A stretch of 64,000 nucleotides of DNA from Elysia chlorotica. Lineage: Eukaryota > Mollusca > Gastropoda > Plakobranchidae. The notes below the pieces were generated by a model. It did no database searches, was not told where the DNA came from, and saw only the letters and a program-made list of their open reading frames with translations. Where the stretch lies: positions 88,471-152,470 of the forward strand of contig RQTK01001135.1 in NCBI GenBank assembly GCA_003991915.1, read 5' to 3'. Of this stretch, positions 47,417 through 64,000 are shown piece by piece (positions within the stretch are counted from its first letter, which is position 1; every line of letters begins with the position of its first letter). Position numbers and translations under genes: made by a program.

Positions 47417-48231
47417 NNNNNNNNNNNNNNNNNNNNNNNNNNNNNNNNNNNNNNNNNNNNNNNNNNNNNNNNNNNNNNNNNNNNNNNNNNNNNNNNNNNN
47501 NNNNNNNNNNNNNNNNNNNNNNNNNNNNNNNNNNNNNNNNNNNNNNNNNNNNNNNNNNNNNNNNNNNNNNNNNNNNNNNNNNNNNNNNNNNNNNNNNNNN
47601 NNNNNNNNNNNNNNNNNNNNNNNNNNNNNNNNNNNNNNNNNNNNNNNNNNNNNNNNNNNNNNNNNNNNNNNNNNNNNNNNNNNNNNNNNNNNNNNNNNNN
47701 NNNNNNNNNNNNNNNNNNNNNNNNNNNNNNNNNNNNNNNNNNNNNNNNNNNNNNNNNNNNNNNNNNNNNNNNNNNNNNNNNNNNNNNNNNNNNNNNNNNN
47801 NNNNNNNNNNNNNNNNNNNNNNNNNNNNNNNNNNNNNNNNNNNNNNNNNNNNNNNNNNNNNNNNNNNNNNNNNNNNNNNNNNNNNNNNNNNNNNNNNNNN
47901 NNNNNNNNNNNNNNNNNNNNNNNNNNNNNNNNNNNNNNNNNNNNNNNNNNNNNNNNNNNNNNNNNNNNNNNNNNNNNNNNNNNNNNNNNNNNNNNNNNNN
48001 NNNNNNNNNNNNNNNNNNNNNNNNNNNNNNNNNNNNNNNNNNNNNNNNNNNNNNNNNNNNNNNNNNNNNNNNNNNNNNNNNNNNNNNNNNNNNNNNNNNN
48101 NNNNNNNNNNNNNNNNNNNNNNNNNNNNNNNNNNNNNNNNNNNNNNNNNNNNNNNNNNNNNNNNNNNNNNNNNNNNNNNNNNNNNNNNNNNNNNNNNNNN
48201 NNNNNNNNNNNNNNNNNNNNNNNNNNNNNNN
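47417..48231. other. Assembly gap (815 N)
   Basis: All bases are N. The left flank is (ATA)n and the right flank is a C10 run followed by A-rich AAC/AAAC repeats. The gap therefore most likely covers low-complexity DNA. The gap size may be an estimate. Confidence 0.99.
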
Positions 48232-48299
48232 CCCCCCCCCCAAAAAAAAAAACAAAAAAAAACACAAAAAAACAACAACAAACAAACAAACAAAAAAAC

Positions 48300-49065
48300 A
48301 CGTTAAAACGCTGGCATTATGTAATGATGTGTGTCCCCGCCTCTCTCACTGCGAACTGCAGCTCACATAAATTAGGTTGTTGTGTAAAATGCAGGTAGTT
48401 ACAGAGTGCATATGAACGTGACTTTGTATCACATTTTGAAAATCAACTGTCTTACAATCAGCGTTGGTAGGACATTTGCTATTCCGTATAGTTCGATATA
48501 AGCCTAACTATAAGCCGGAGAGAAGGTTGGTGCTCAAAACTCCTGATTATCCGTGAGAAACAGGGCGAAATCTGGATAAGCTTGGGCTTTACCAAATCCA
48601 ATAAGCCTTTTGGTCGAAGGGATTTGCGTTGTTGCTAATTTCATTTGTTTTCGGGTCACTAAGCAAACACATAGATTCTATTATACTGTCCATTGACTAT
48701 AATCTTCTGGTCACATTGTAAAATGGGCTAGTCTGCTCCAGACACATATTTTGTGTCAGTAAATTAAACAAAGAACAAGAAATTATTATCTATTTTAAAA
48801 CGATTGATTAAAGTAGTAAAGGAACTTTAAACATTTAAGTTGTTGTAGACCCTAAAATTACCAATTGCTCGACTGAGACAGAGAGAGACACAGAGAGAGT
48901 ATTTGTGTGTGTGTGTGAGAGAGAGAAATAATAATAATAATAATTATAATAATAATAATCTATTTGCACGTTCTCATGTAGTTCAAACAAAAGACAATCA
49001 TTATAGTTTTATTTCATAAATGTTTCATACACACATCTCTCTATCTTCTTCTCTCTAACTCCTGT
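48300..49065. other. Intergenic DNA right of the gap
   Basis: No gene-like frame. A compound (GT)n-(GA)n-(ATA)n microsatellite lies at about 48905-48960. Nothing else recognised. Confidence 0.55.
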
Positions 49066-49094
49066 CGTCTGTCTGTCTGTCTCTCTCTCTGTCT

Positions 49095-49167
<73 letters not shown>

Positions 49168-49170
49168 TTC

Positions 49171-49214
<44 letters not shown>
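49066..49214. repeat. (TCTG)n-(CT)n-(ATT)n compound microsatellite
   Basis: Pure runs of TCTG, CT and then ATT in succession, ending about 35 bp before the 527-bp duplicated segment. Confidence 0.97.
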
Positions 49215-49216
<2 letters not shown>

Positions 49217-49248
49217 ACAATTTTATTATATATTCCCAAAATTGAACC

Positions 49249-49775
49249 TGCAAAAATGTATACTTTATCACTTGCATTTAGATTTATTGTTATTTTAAGC
49301 ATACACTGCAGTCATTTTTCAAATCCGTACATTCAGTTTCGAGCAGTCGGTGCGCTTACTGTCCGCTGACCATGACCACCCCTGCCAGGTTTGCGATAGC
49401 CACTGGGCACACTGCGATTGACCACATCAATAATTCTAAGCCTACCCATACATGCCGGGAAAAATGACTTGGAGTGACCAGTGCTGCAAATCCTCTTAGT
49501 TCTCCACACAGCCACATTCACATACACGCATACACAGTCACGCGTCTTACACCTTACTATGGGTTGGCTCATGCAATCAAGCCCTGGTTACTTCGACGCT
49601 GCAATTGTTTAGGCCACCCTTAACTACACAAGTACACCACGAAGGTCGAATGCTCACCTTAATAATCTCTGTATGGCCAACTCTATTTTAAGTCATGAAG
49701 GTCACCAAAGCAAATGAGAATGGCGTGGGAGTCTAAGAAAATATTTTTGTAAGCCCTTCAAGTGCGGTGTTTATG
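49249..49775. repeat. 527-bp duplicated segment, copy 2 (upstream of alpha-tubulin)
   Basis: Near-identical partner of 37526-38053. Its right edge is 172 bp upstream of the alpha-tubulin TATA box, so it may be part of the distal promoter of that gene. The left edge abuts a microsatellite. Confidence 0.92.
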
Positions 49776-49946
49776 GTAAGGTCACTGGGGAAGTCCCCAC
49801 AGTCATATTCTGCCAATGCCAGCACTAAAACCTTTATTTTTTGCCCTCTAATGACCATAAACGTATTGCTTCCAGTAAACGATCCTATACGATGCATCAA
49901 CGATTCGCGTAACTAAGGGCCCGTGTGTGGACTCAGAGACGTCCAC

Positions 49947-49954
49947 TATAAAAG
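49947..49954 (+). promoter_or_regulatory. TATA box of the alpha-tubulin gene
   Basis: TATAAAAG lies 124 bp upstream of the start codon, in a locally less AT-rich stretch. Transcription would be expected to begin near 49975-49985, giving a roughly 95-nt first exon that ends with the ATG codon. Position, consensus and gene type support the call; no transcript evidence is available. Confidence 0.7.
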
Positions 49955-50070
49955 AGTAAGTAGCGTTGGGGAGCGCCACTTCTATACCTTAATACGACAA
50001 CCTTGGGTCAACTTAAGGTAGTTGCTTTTTATCCTTTTGGGTCACACTAGCCAACCACTTATCTACAAAC

Positions 50071-54174
<4,104 letters not shown>

Positions 54175-54182
<8 letters not shown>

Positions 54183-57100
54183 ATAGATAATTTATTAAAT
54201 TTAACCAAAAACGAACAAACAAGTTTAAAACAACAACAACAACAAACAAACAAACAAACAAAAACAGCAAAAAAATTGCAAATGGCAACTACATGTATAT
54301 CAATTTATAGCAGCATTCATATTGAAAGAAAAACATTGTTAAGTACTTATAGACTATTAAAAGTACGTTACATTAAACTTAATCCAACAAGAGCATGTTT
54401 TATCAAATGAAGACAAAAAGAAATTATATGGAACATAAAACTGTTGGTGATGATAGTAATTATGCTGATTATGATGATGATAATGAACATGTTTTATAAT
54501 ATATCATATAACTTGAAATCAAACTGTCTCAGGTAAGATGAAATTTGTCCGTTTTATGGAGTTTATGCCTCGTATGCACAACAAATAATTCGCATCAACA
54601 GCACTCTAGCCAATATTTTGACTCGTATTCATCCCATAAAAGATACAAAAGTGCATATTGTAATGCTTGCCTTCAAAATGAATGTAACTATTGAAATGGA
54701 AAAACGTTTTGAAAATATCTGCTGTCACAATGACGCAAAGATTTCACTGACTCCCTGAAAAATGTCACTTTTCATAGAATTAGCGTGAAATCATGCAATT
54801 CAATCTCTCAGTCTTCCATGCATTTTGAATTTCACATTATGGTGGGGAAAAAACAACAACACCAGAAATACAGCAAAATCACAAATAATCCCATAACTAC
54901 AGCATACTGTAGGTTATCTATTTAAATCCATTACCATTGTTTATTTTTTAGTGGGGGAGATTAAGTGTTTTTGTTTTAGATATTTGCTCTTTGTTTTTTA
55001 TGCTTTTCCTCCATTATAAGTCTCCACTTTTCGGCAATGCCATGCAATCTTTTTTTTTTCCTTCAAATTTTTTCTTTTTTTGTGTGTGAATTATAACAGT
55101 AACAGGATGCGCAGAGTAGATACAAGCGACTGTTGTATATAGAATAGCCGTTAATAAGAGCAACAAAATTATTCATGACAGTACGTCTTATAAATAATAA
55201 GAATGATGAACGAGATATAGAAGGAACGCCAGTCTAAACAAATCAACAAACATTATACACAACCACGCAACTAATAGTTAAAAAAATAACTAGATAAATA
55301 GATAATTTATTAAATTTAACCAAAAACGAACAAACAAGTTTAAAACAACAACAACAACAAACAAACAAACAAACAAAAACAGCAAAAAAATTGCAAATGG
55401 CAACTACATGTATATCAATTTATAGCAGCATTCATATTGAAAGAAAAACATTGTTAAGTACTTATAGACTATTAAAAGTACGTTACATTAAACTTAATCC
55501 AACAAGAGCATGTTTTATCAAATGAAGACAAAAAGAAATTATATGGAACATAAAACTGTTGGTGATGATAGTAATTATGCTGATTATGATGATGATAATG
55601 AACATGTTTTATAATATATCATATAACTTGAAATCAAACTGTCTCAGGTAAGATGAAATTTGTCCGTTTTATGGAGTTTATGCCTCGTATGCACAACAAA
55701 TAATTCGCATCAACAGCACTCTAGCCAATATTTTGACTCGTATTCATCCCATAAAAGATACAAAAGTGCATATTGTAATGCTTGCCTTCAAAATGAATGT
55801 AACTATTGAAATGGAAAAACGTTTTGAAAATATCTGCTGTCACAATGACGCAAAGATTTCACTGACTCCCTGAAAAATGTCACTTTTCATAGAATTAGCG
55901 TGAAATCATGCAATTCAATCTCTCAGTCTTCCATGCATTTTGAATTTCACATTATGGTGGGGAAAAAACAACAACACCAGAAATACAGCAAAATCACAAA
56001 TAATCCCATAACTACAGCATACTGTAGGTTATCTATTTAAATCCATTACCATTGTTTATTTTTTAGTGGGGGAGATTAAGTGTTTTTGTTTTAGATATTT
56101 GCTCTTTGTTTTTTATGCTTTTCCTCCATTATAAGTCTCCACTTTTCGGCAATGCCATGCAATCTTTTTTTTTTCCTTCAAATTTTTTCTTTTTTTGTGT
56201 GTGAATTATAACAGTAACAGGATGCGCAGAGTAGATACAAGCGACTGTTGTATATAGAATAGCCGTTAATAAGAGCAACAAAATTATTCATGACAGTACG
56301 TCTTATAAATAATAAGAATGATGAACGAGATATAGAAGGAACGCCAGTCTAAACAAATCAACAAACATTATACACAACCACGCAACTAATAGTTAAAAAA
56401 ATAACTAGATAAATAGATAATTTATTAAATTTAACCAAAAACGAACAAACAAGTTTAAAACAACAACAACAACAAACAAACAAACAAACAAAAACAGCAA
56501 AAAAATTGCAAATGGCAACTACATGTATATCAATTTATAGCAGCATTCATATTGAAAGAAAAACATTGTTAAGTACTTATAGACTATTAAAAGTACGTTA
56601 CATTAAACTTAATCCAACAAGAGCATGTTTTATCAAATGAAGACAAAAAGAAATTATATGGAACATAAAACTGTTGGTGATGATAGTAATTATGCTGATT
56701 ATGATGATGATAATGAACATGTTTTATAATATATCATATAACTTGAAATCAAACTGTCTCAGGTAAGATGAAATTTGTCCGTTTTATGGAGTTTATGCCT
56801 CGTATGCACAACAAATAATTCGCATCAACAGCACTCTAGCCAATATTTTGACTCGTATTCATCCCATAAAAGATACAAAAGTGCATATTGTAATGCTTGC
56901 CTTCAAAATGAATGTAACTATTGAAATGGAAAAACGTTTTGAAAATATCTGCTGTCACAATGACGCAAAGATTTCACTGACTCCCTGAAAAATGTCACTT
57001 TTCATAGAATTAGCGTGAAATCATGCAATTCAATCTCTCAGTCTTCCATGCATTTTGAATTTCACATTATGGTGGGGAAAAAACAACAACACCAGAAATA

Positions 57101-60100
57101 CAGCAAAATCACAAATAATCCCATAACTACAGCATACTGTAGGTTATCTATTTAAATCCATTACCATTGTTTATTTTTTAGTGGGGGAGATTAAGTGTTT
57201 TTGTTTTAGATATTTGCTCTTTGTTTTTTATGCTTTTCCTCCATTATAAGTCTCCACTTTTCGGCAATGCCATGCAATCTTTTTTTTTTCCTTCAAATTT
57301 TTTCTTTTTTTGTGTGTGAATTATAACAGTAACAGGATGCGCAGAGTAGATACAAGCGACTGTTGTATATAGAATAGCCGTTAATAAGAGCAACAAAATT
57401 ATTCATGACAGTACGTCTTATAAATAATAAGAATGATGAACGAGATATAGAAGGAACGCCAGTCTAAACAAATCAACAAACATTATACACAACCACGCAA
57501 CTAATAGTTAAAAAAATAACTAGATAAATAGATAATTTATTAAATTTAACCAAAAACGAACAAACAAGTTTAAAACAACAACAACAACAAACAAACAAAC
57601 AAACAAAAACAGCAAAAAAATTGCAAATGGCAACTACATGTATATCAATTTATAGCAGCATTCATATTGAAAGAAAAACATTGTTAAGTACTTATAGACT
57701 ATTAAAAGTACGTTACATTAAACTTAATCCAACAAGAGCATGTTTTATCAAATGAAGACAAAAAGAAATTATATGGAACATAAAACTGTTGGTGATGATA
57801 GTAATTATGCTGATTATGATGATGATAATGAACATGTTTTATAATATATCATATAACTTGAAATCAAACTGTCTCAGGTAAGATGAAATTTGTCCGTTTT
57901 ATGGAGTTTATGCCTCGTATGCACAACAAATAATTCGCATCAACAGCACTCTAGCCAATATTTTGACTCGTATTCATCCCATAAAAGATACAAAAGTGCA
58001 TATTGTAATGCTTGCCTTCAAAATGAATGTAACTATTGAAATGGAAAAACGTTTTGAAAATATCTGCTGTCACAATGACGCAAAGATTTCACTGACTCCC
58101 TGAAAAATGTCACTTTTCATAGAATTAGCGTGAAATCATGCAATTCAATCTCTCAGTCTTCCATGCATTTTGAATTTCACATTATGGTGGGGAAAAAACA
58201 ACAACACCAGAAATACAGCAAAATCACAAATAATCCCATAACTACAGCATACTGTAGGTTATCTATTTAAATCCATTACCATTGTTTATTTTTTAGTGGG
58301 GGAGATTAAGTGTTTTTGTTTTAGATATTTGCTCTTTGTTTTTTATGCTTTTCCTCCATTATAAGTCTCCACTTTTCGGCAATGCCATGCAATCTTTTTT
58401 TTTTCCTTCAAATTTTTTCTTTTTTTGTGTGTGAATTATAACAGTAACAGGATGCGCAGAGTAGATACAAGCGACTGTTGTATATAGAATAGCCGTTAAT
58501 AAGAGCAACAAAATTATTCATGACAGTACGTCTTATAAATAATAAGAATGATGAACGAGATATAGAAGGAACGCCAGTCTAAACAAATCAACAAACATTA
58601 TACACAACCACGCAACTAATAGTTAAAAAAATAACTAGATAAATAGATAATTTATTAAATTTAACCAAAAACGAACAAACAAGTTTAAAACAACAACAAC
58701 AACAAACAAACAAACAAACAAAAACAGCAAAAAAATTGCAAATGGCAACTACATGTATATCAATTTATAGCAGCATTCATATTGAAAGAAAAACATTGTT
58801 AAGTACTTATAGACTATTAAAAGTACGTTACATTAAACTTAATCCAACAAGAGCATGTTTTATCAAATGAAGACAAAAAGAAATTATATGGAACATAAAA
58901 CTGTTGGTGATGATAGTAATTATGCTGATTATGATGATGATAATGAACATGTTTTATAATATATCATATAACTTGAAATCAAACTGTCTCAGGTAAGATG
59001 AAATTTGTCCGTTTTATGGAGTTTATGCCTCGTATGCACAACAAATAATTCGCATCAACAGCACTCTAGCCAATATTTTGACTCGTATTCATCCCATAAA
59101 AGATACAAAAGTGCATATTGTAATGCTTGCCTTCAAAATGAATGTAACTATTGAAATGGAAAAACGTTTTGAAAATATCTGCTGTCACAATGACGCAAAG
59201 ATTTCACTGACTCCCTGAAAAATGTCACTTTTCATAGAATTAGCGTGAAATCATGCAATTCAATCTCTCAGTCTTCCATGCATTTTGAATTTCACATTAT
59301 GGTGGGGAAAAAACAACAACACCAGAAATACAGCAAAATCACAAATAATCCCATAACTACAGCATACTGTAGGTTATCTATTTAAATCCATTACCATTGT
59401 TTATTTTTTAGTGGGGGAGATTAAGTGTTTTTGTTTTAGATATTTGCTCTTTGTTTTTTATGCTTTTCCTCCATTATAAGTCTCCACTTTTCGGCAATGC
59501 CATGCAATCTTTTTTTTTTCCTTCAAATTTTTTCTTTTTTTGTGTGTGAATTATAACAGTAACAGGATGCGCAGAGTAGATACAAGCGACTGTTGTATAT
59601 AGAATAGCCGTTAATAAGAGCAACAAAATTATTCATGACAGTACGTCTTATAAATAATAAGAATGATGAACGAGATATAGAAGGAACGCCAGTCTAAACA
59701 AATCAACAAACATTATACACAACCACGCAACTAATAGTTAAAAAAATAACTAGATAAATAGATAATTTATTAAATTTAACCAAAAACGAACAAACAAGTT
59801 TAAAACAACAACAACAACAAACAAACAAACAAACAAAAACAGCAAAAAAATTGCAAATGGCAACTACATGTATATCAATTTATAGCAGCATTCATATTGA
59901 AAGAAAAACATTGTTAAGTACTTATAGACTATTAAAAGTACGTTACATTAAACTTAATCCAACAAGAGCATGTTTTATCAAATGAAGACAAAAAGAAATT
60001 ATATGGAACATAAAACTGTTGGTGATGATAGTAATTATGCTGATTATGATGATGATAATGAACATGTTTTATAATATATCATATAACTTGAAATCAAACT

Positions 60101-63100
60101 GTCTCAGGTAAGATGAAATTTGTCCGTTTTATGGAGTTTATGCCTCGTATGCACAACAAATAATTCGCATCAACAGCACTCTAGCCAATATTTTGACTCG
60201 TATTCATCCCATAAAAGATACAAAAGTGCATATTGTAATGCTTGCCTTCAAAATGAATGTAACTATTGAAATGGAAAAACGTTTTGAAAATATCTGCTGT
60301 CACAATGACGCAAAGATTTCACTGACTCCCTGAAAAATGTCACTTTTCATAGAATTAGCGTGAAATCATGCAATTCAATCTCTCAGTCTTCCATGCATTT
60401 TGAATTTCACATTATGGTGGGGAAAAAACAACAACACCAGAAATACAGCAAAATCACAAATAATCCCATAACTACAGCATACTGTAGGTTATCTATTTAA
60501 ATCCATTACCATTGTTTATTTTTTAGTGGGGGAGATTAAGTGTTTTTGTTTTAGATATTTGCTCTTTGTTTTTTATGCTTTTCCTCCATTATAAGTCTCC
60601 ACTTTTCGGCAATGCCATGCAATCTTTTTTTTTTCCTTCAAATTTTTTCTTTTTTTGTGTGTGAATTATAACAGTAACAGGATGCGCAGAGTAGATACAA
60701 GCGACTGTTGTATATAGAATAGCCGTTAATAAGAGCAACAAAATTATTCATGACAGTACGTCTTATAAATAATAAGAATGATGAACGAGATATAGAAGGA
60801 ACGCCAGTCTAAACAAATCAACAAACATTATACACAACCACGCAACTAATAGTTAAAAAAATAACTAGATAAATAGATAATTTATTAAATTTAACCAAAA
60901 ACGAACAAACAAGTTTAAAACAACAACAACAACAAACAAACAAACAAACAAAAACAGCAAAAAAATTGCAAATGGCAACTACATGTATATCAATTTATAG
61001 CAGCATTCATATTGAAAGAAAAACATTGTTAAGTACTTATAGACTATTAAAAGTACGTTACATTAAACTTAATCCAACAAGAGCATGTTTTATCAAATGA
61101 AGACAAAAAGAAATTATATGGAACATAAAACTGTTGGTGATGATAGTAATTATGCTGATTATGATGATGATAATGAACATGTTTTATAATATATCATATA
61201 ACTTGAAATCAAACTGTCTCAGGTAAGATGAAATTTGTCCGTTTTATGGAGTTTATGCCTCGTATGCACAACAAATAATTCGCATCAACAGCACTCTAGC
61301 CAATATTTTGACTCGTATTCATCCCATAAAAGATACAAAAGTGCATATTGTAATGCTTGCCTTCAAAATGAATGTAACTATTGAAATGGAAAAACGTTTT
61401 GAAAATATCTGCTGTCACAATGACGCAAAGATTTCACTGACTCCCTGAAAAATGTCACTTTTCATAGAATTAGCGTGAAATCATGCAATTCAATCTCTCA
61501 GTCTTCCATGCATTTTGAATTTCACATTATGGTGGGGAAAAAACAACAACACCAGAAATACAGCAAAATCACAAATAATCCCATAACTACAGCATACTGT
61601 AGGTTATCTATTTAAATCCATTACCATTGTTTATTTTTTAGTGGGGGAGATTAAGTGTTTTTGTTTTAGATATTTGCTCTTTGTTTTTTATGCTTTTCCT
61701 CCATTATAAGTCTCCACTTTTCGGCAATGCCATGCAATCTTTTTTTTTTCCTTCAAATTTTTTCTTTTTTTGTGTGTGAATTATAACAGTAACAGGATGC
61801 GCAGAGTAGATACAAGCGACTGTTGTATATAGAATAGCCGTTAATAAGAGCAACAAAATTATTCATAACAGTACATCTTATAAATAATAAAAATAATGAA
61901 CGAGATATAGAAGGAACGCCAGTCTAAACAAATCAACAAACATTATACACAACCACGCAACTAATAGTTAAAAAAAAAACTAGATAAATAGATAAATAAT
62001 TAAAATTAAAAAAAAAACGAACAAACAAGTTAAAAAACAACAACAAACAACAAACAAACAAACAAACAAAAACAGCAAAAAAATTGCAAATGGCAACTAC
62101 ATGTATATCAATTTATAGCAGCATTCATATTGAAAGAAAAACATTGTTAAGTACTTATAGACTATTAAAAGTACGTTACATTAAACTTAATCCAACAAGA
62201 GCATGTTTTATCAAATGAAGACAAAAAGAAATTATATGGAACATAAAACTGTTGGTGATGATAGTAATTATGCTGATTATGATGATGATAATGAACATGT
62301 TTTATAATATATCATATAACTTGAAATCAAACTGTCTCAGGTAAGATGAAATTTGTCCGTTTTATGGAGTTTATGCCTCGTATGCACAACAAATAATTCG
62401 CATCAACAGCACTCTAGCCAATATTTTGACTCGTATTCATCCCATAAAAGATACAAAAGTGCATATTGTAATGCTTGCCTTCAAAATGAATGTAACTATT
62501 GAAATGGAAAAACGTTTTGAAAATATCTGCTGTCACAATGACGCAAAGATTTCACTGACTCCCTGAAAAATGTCACTTTTCATAGAATTAGCGTGAAATC
62601 ATGCAATTCAATCTCTCAGTCTTCCATGCATTTTGAATTTCACATTATGGTGGGGAAAAAACAACAACACCAGAAATACAGCAAAATCACAAATAATCCC
62701 ATAACTACAGCATACTGTAGGTTATCTATTTAAATCCATTACCATTGTTTATTTTTTAGTGGGGGAGATTAAGTGTTTTTGTTTTAGATATTTGCTCTTT
62801 GTTTTTTATGCTTTTCCTCCATTATAAGTCTCCACTTTTCGGCAATGCCATGCAATCTTTTTTTTTTCCTTCAAATTTTTTCTTTTTTTGTGTGTGAATT
62901 ATAACAGTAACAGGATGCGCAGAGTAGATACAAGCGACTGTTGTATATAGAATAGCCGTTAATAAGAGCAACAAAATTATTCATGACAGTACGTCTTATA
63001 AATAATAAGAATGATGAACGAGATATAGAAGGAACGCCAGTCTAAACAAATCAACAAACATTATACACAACCACGCAACTAATAGTTAAAAAAATAACTA

Positions 63101-63592
63101 GATAAATAGATAATTTATTAAATTTAACCAAAAACGAACAAACAAGTTTAAAACAACAACAACAACAAACAAACAAACAAACAAAAACAGCAAAAAAATT
63201 GCAAATGGCAACTACATGTATATCAATTTATAGCAGCATTCATATTGAAAGAAAAACATTGTTAAGTACTTATAGACTATTAAAAGTACGTTACATTAAA
63301 CTTAATCCAACAAGAGCATGTTTTATCAAATGAAGACAAAAAGAAATTATATGGAACATAAAACTGTTGGTGATGATAGTAATTATGCTGATTATGATGA
63401 TGATAATGAACATGTTTTATAATATATCATATAACTTGAAATCAAACTGTCTCAGGTAAGATGAAATTTGTTCGTTTTATGGAGTTTATGCCTCGTATGC
63501 ACAACAAATAATTCGCATCAACAGCACTCTAGCCAATATTTTGACTCGTATTCATCCCATAAAAGATACAAAAGTGCATATTGTAATGCTTG
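54175..63592. repeat. Tandem array, 1,115-bp unit, about 8.4 copies
   Basis: Counting from one landmark, units start at 54181, 55296, 56411, 57526, 58641, 59756, 60871, 61986 and 63104. The spacing is exactly 1,115 bp seven times and 1,118 bp once. The last unit is cut at 63592. Units appear base-identical by eye, except for a cluster of changes at 61861-62060 and a single change near 63471. The unit is AT-rich, lacks any frame of 60 codons or more, and contains a (CAA)n/(CAAA)n stretch and GAT repeats. Read on the minus strand, the unit's end resembles a LINE 3' tail (GTTAAATTTAATAAATTATC, then TATTTATCTA). The left edge abuts the alpha-tubulin exon; the right edge adjoins unique DNA and then an RNase H relic. 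Confidence 0.98.
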
Positions 63593-63664
63593 AAATAATT
63601 TTTTAAAAAGATACACGTAAATGCCACATTAGTGTATTTATGGTTTGTCTTCACATTAAATGCA

Positions 63665-64000
63665 GGTTATGGTTCAAGCATACAGTTGCCAGATGGCACC
63701 CGTGAAGACCTATAAAATGCCTGTGGAGAAATTTGTTCAAATTCGAGGCAAAATCTGTAGCAATAGAAGCCTCACTCCACTACCTATCAAACCTATTTTC
63801 GATCAAGCCTGAAAGATTAACTGACGTTGTTGTTTTCTCTGATGCTAAATCTGTCCTGCAAGCTGTTGAAAACTGGCAAACAGAAAACTCGTACATCAAA
63901 AGCCTTTTAAAAACTATTACAAACTTTCTCACTGCTCATGCTGTCAAACTTACACTTCAATGGATGCCAGGACATATAAACATTCCAGGGAATGAAAGAG
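63665..64000 (+). mobile_element. RNase H domain remnant of a non-LTR retrotransposon
   Basis: From 63736 a + strand frame runs to the window end with the RNase H landmarks VAIEASLHYL, DVVVFSDAKSVLQAVENW (second catalytic Asp) and LTLQWMPGHINIPGNER (C-terminal His block). Upstream in another frame (63665-63712) is YGSSIQLPDGTRED, the preceding beta-hairpin, broken by a frameshift and stop. The acidic residue expected in the F-x-A-E helix reads Lys, and the first catalytic Asp region is absent. This is a dead copy; the element may continue beyond the window. Confidence 0.75.

Overview
This is an intron-rich, AT-rich animal nuclear window. Every confident gene is a metazoan housekeeping gene, split into short exons with standard GT/AG junctions that I joined by reading frame and family similarity. 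tRNA-derived SINEs, decayed non-LTR retrotransposons and long (CT)n, (TCTG)n and (ATT)n microsatellites fill the spaces. The mix suggests a lophotrochozoan, most likely a gastropod mollusc. That placement is inference; no marker here fixes the clade.

Layout. (1) 274-9150, + strand: eleven exons of an ER glycerol-3-phosphate acyltransferase of the GPAT3/4 type, with its 5' end outside the window. (2) 9151-17160: 3' UTR and intergenic DNA with a SINE remnant, a LINE/SINE tail and a Helitron-like 3' terminus. (3) 18317-29813, - strand: a complete 17-exon mitochondrial HSP70 (mortalin, HSPA9), 656 codons plus stop, with LINE and SINE relics in its introns. (4) 29814-34191: intergenic DNA with pyrimidine-rich microsatellites, a SINE, two perfect palindromes and CTAGATCT-rich tracts on the 5' side of both flanking genes. 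(5) 34192-43873, + strand: KCTD9, a CUL3-adaptor-type BTB protein with pentapeptide repeats; two of its BTB exons lie in the wrong genomic order. (6) 43874-49945: 3' UTR and intergenic DNA, microsatellites, an 815-base N gap, and a 527-bp segment nearly identical to one inside KCTD9. (7) 49947-54182, + strand: an alpha-tubulin gene with TATA box and seven exons, whose coding sequence stops at about residue 320 where it runs directly into (8), a 1,115-bp tandem array of about 8.4 near-identical copies (54175-63592). (9) 63665-64000: a frame-shifted RNase H domain of a non-LTR retrotransposon.

The genes do not form a pathway: lipid synthesis, mitochondrial protein import and folding, ubiquitin-ligase adaptor and cytoskeleton. 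The best leads are structural: the permuted KCTD9 exons, the array that breaks the tubulin exon, the 527-bp duplication differing only by one-base indels, and a 32-bp palindrome bounded exactly by 8-bp direct repeats. For several of these, true rearrangement and assembly error cannot be told apart from sequence alone, and I say so where it applies. I found no convincing new multi-gene system.
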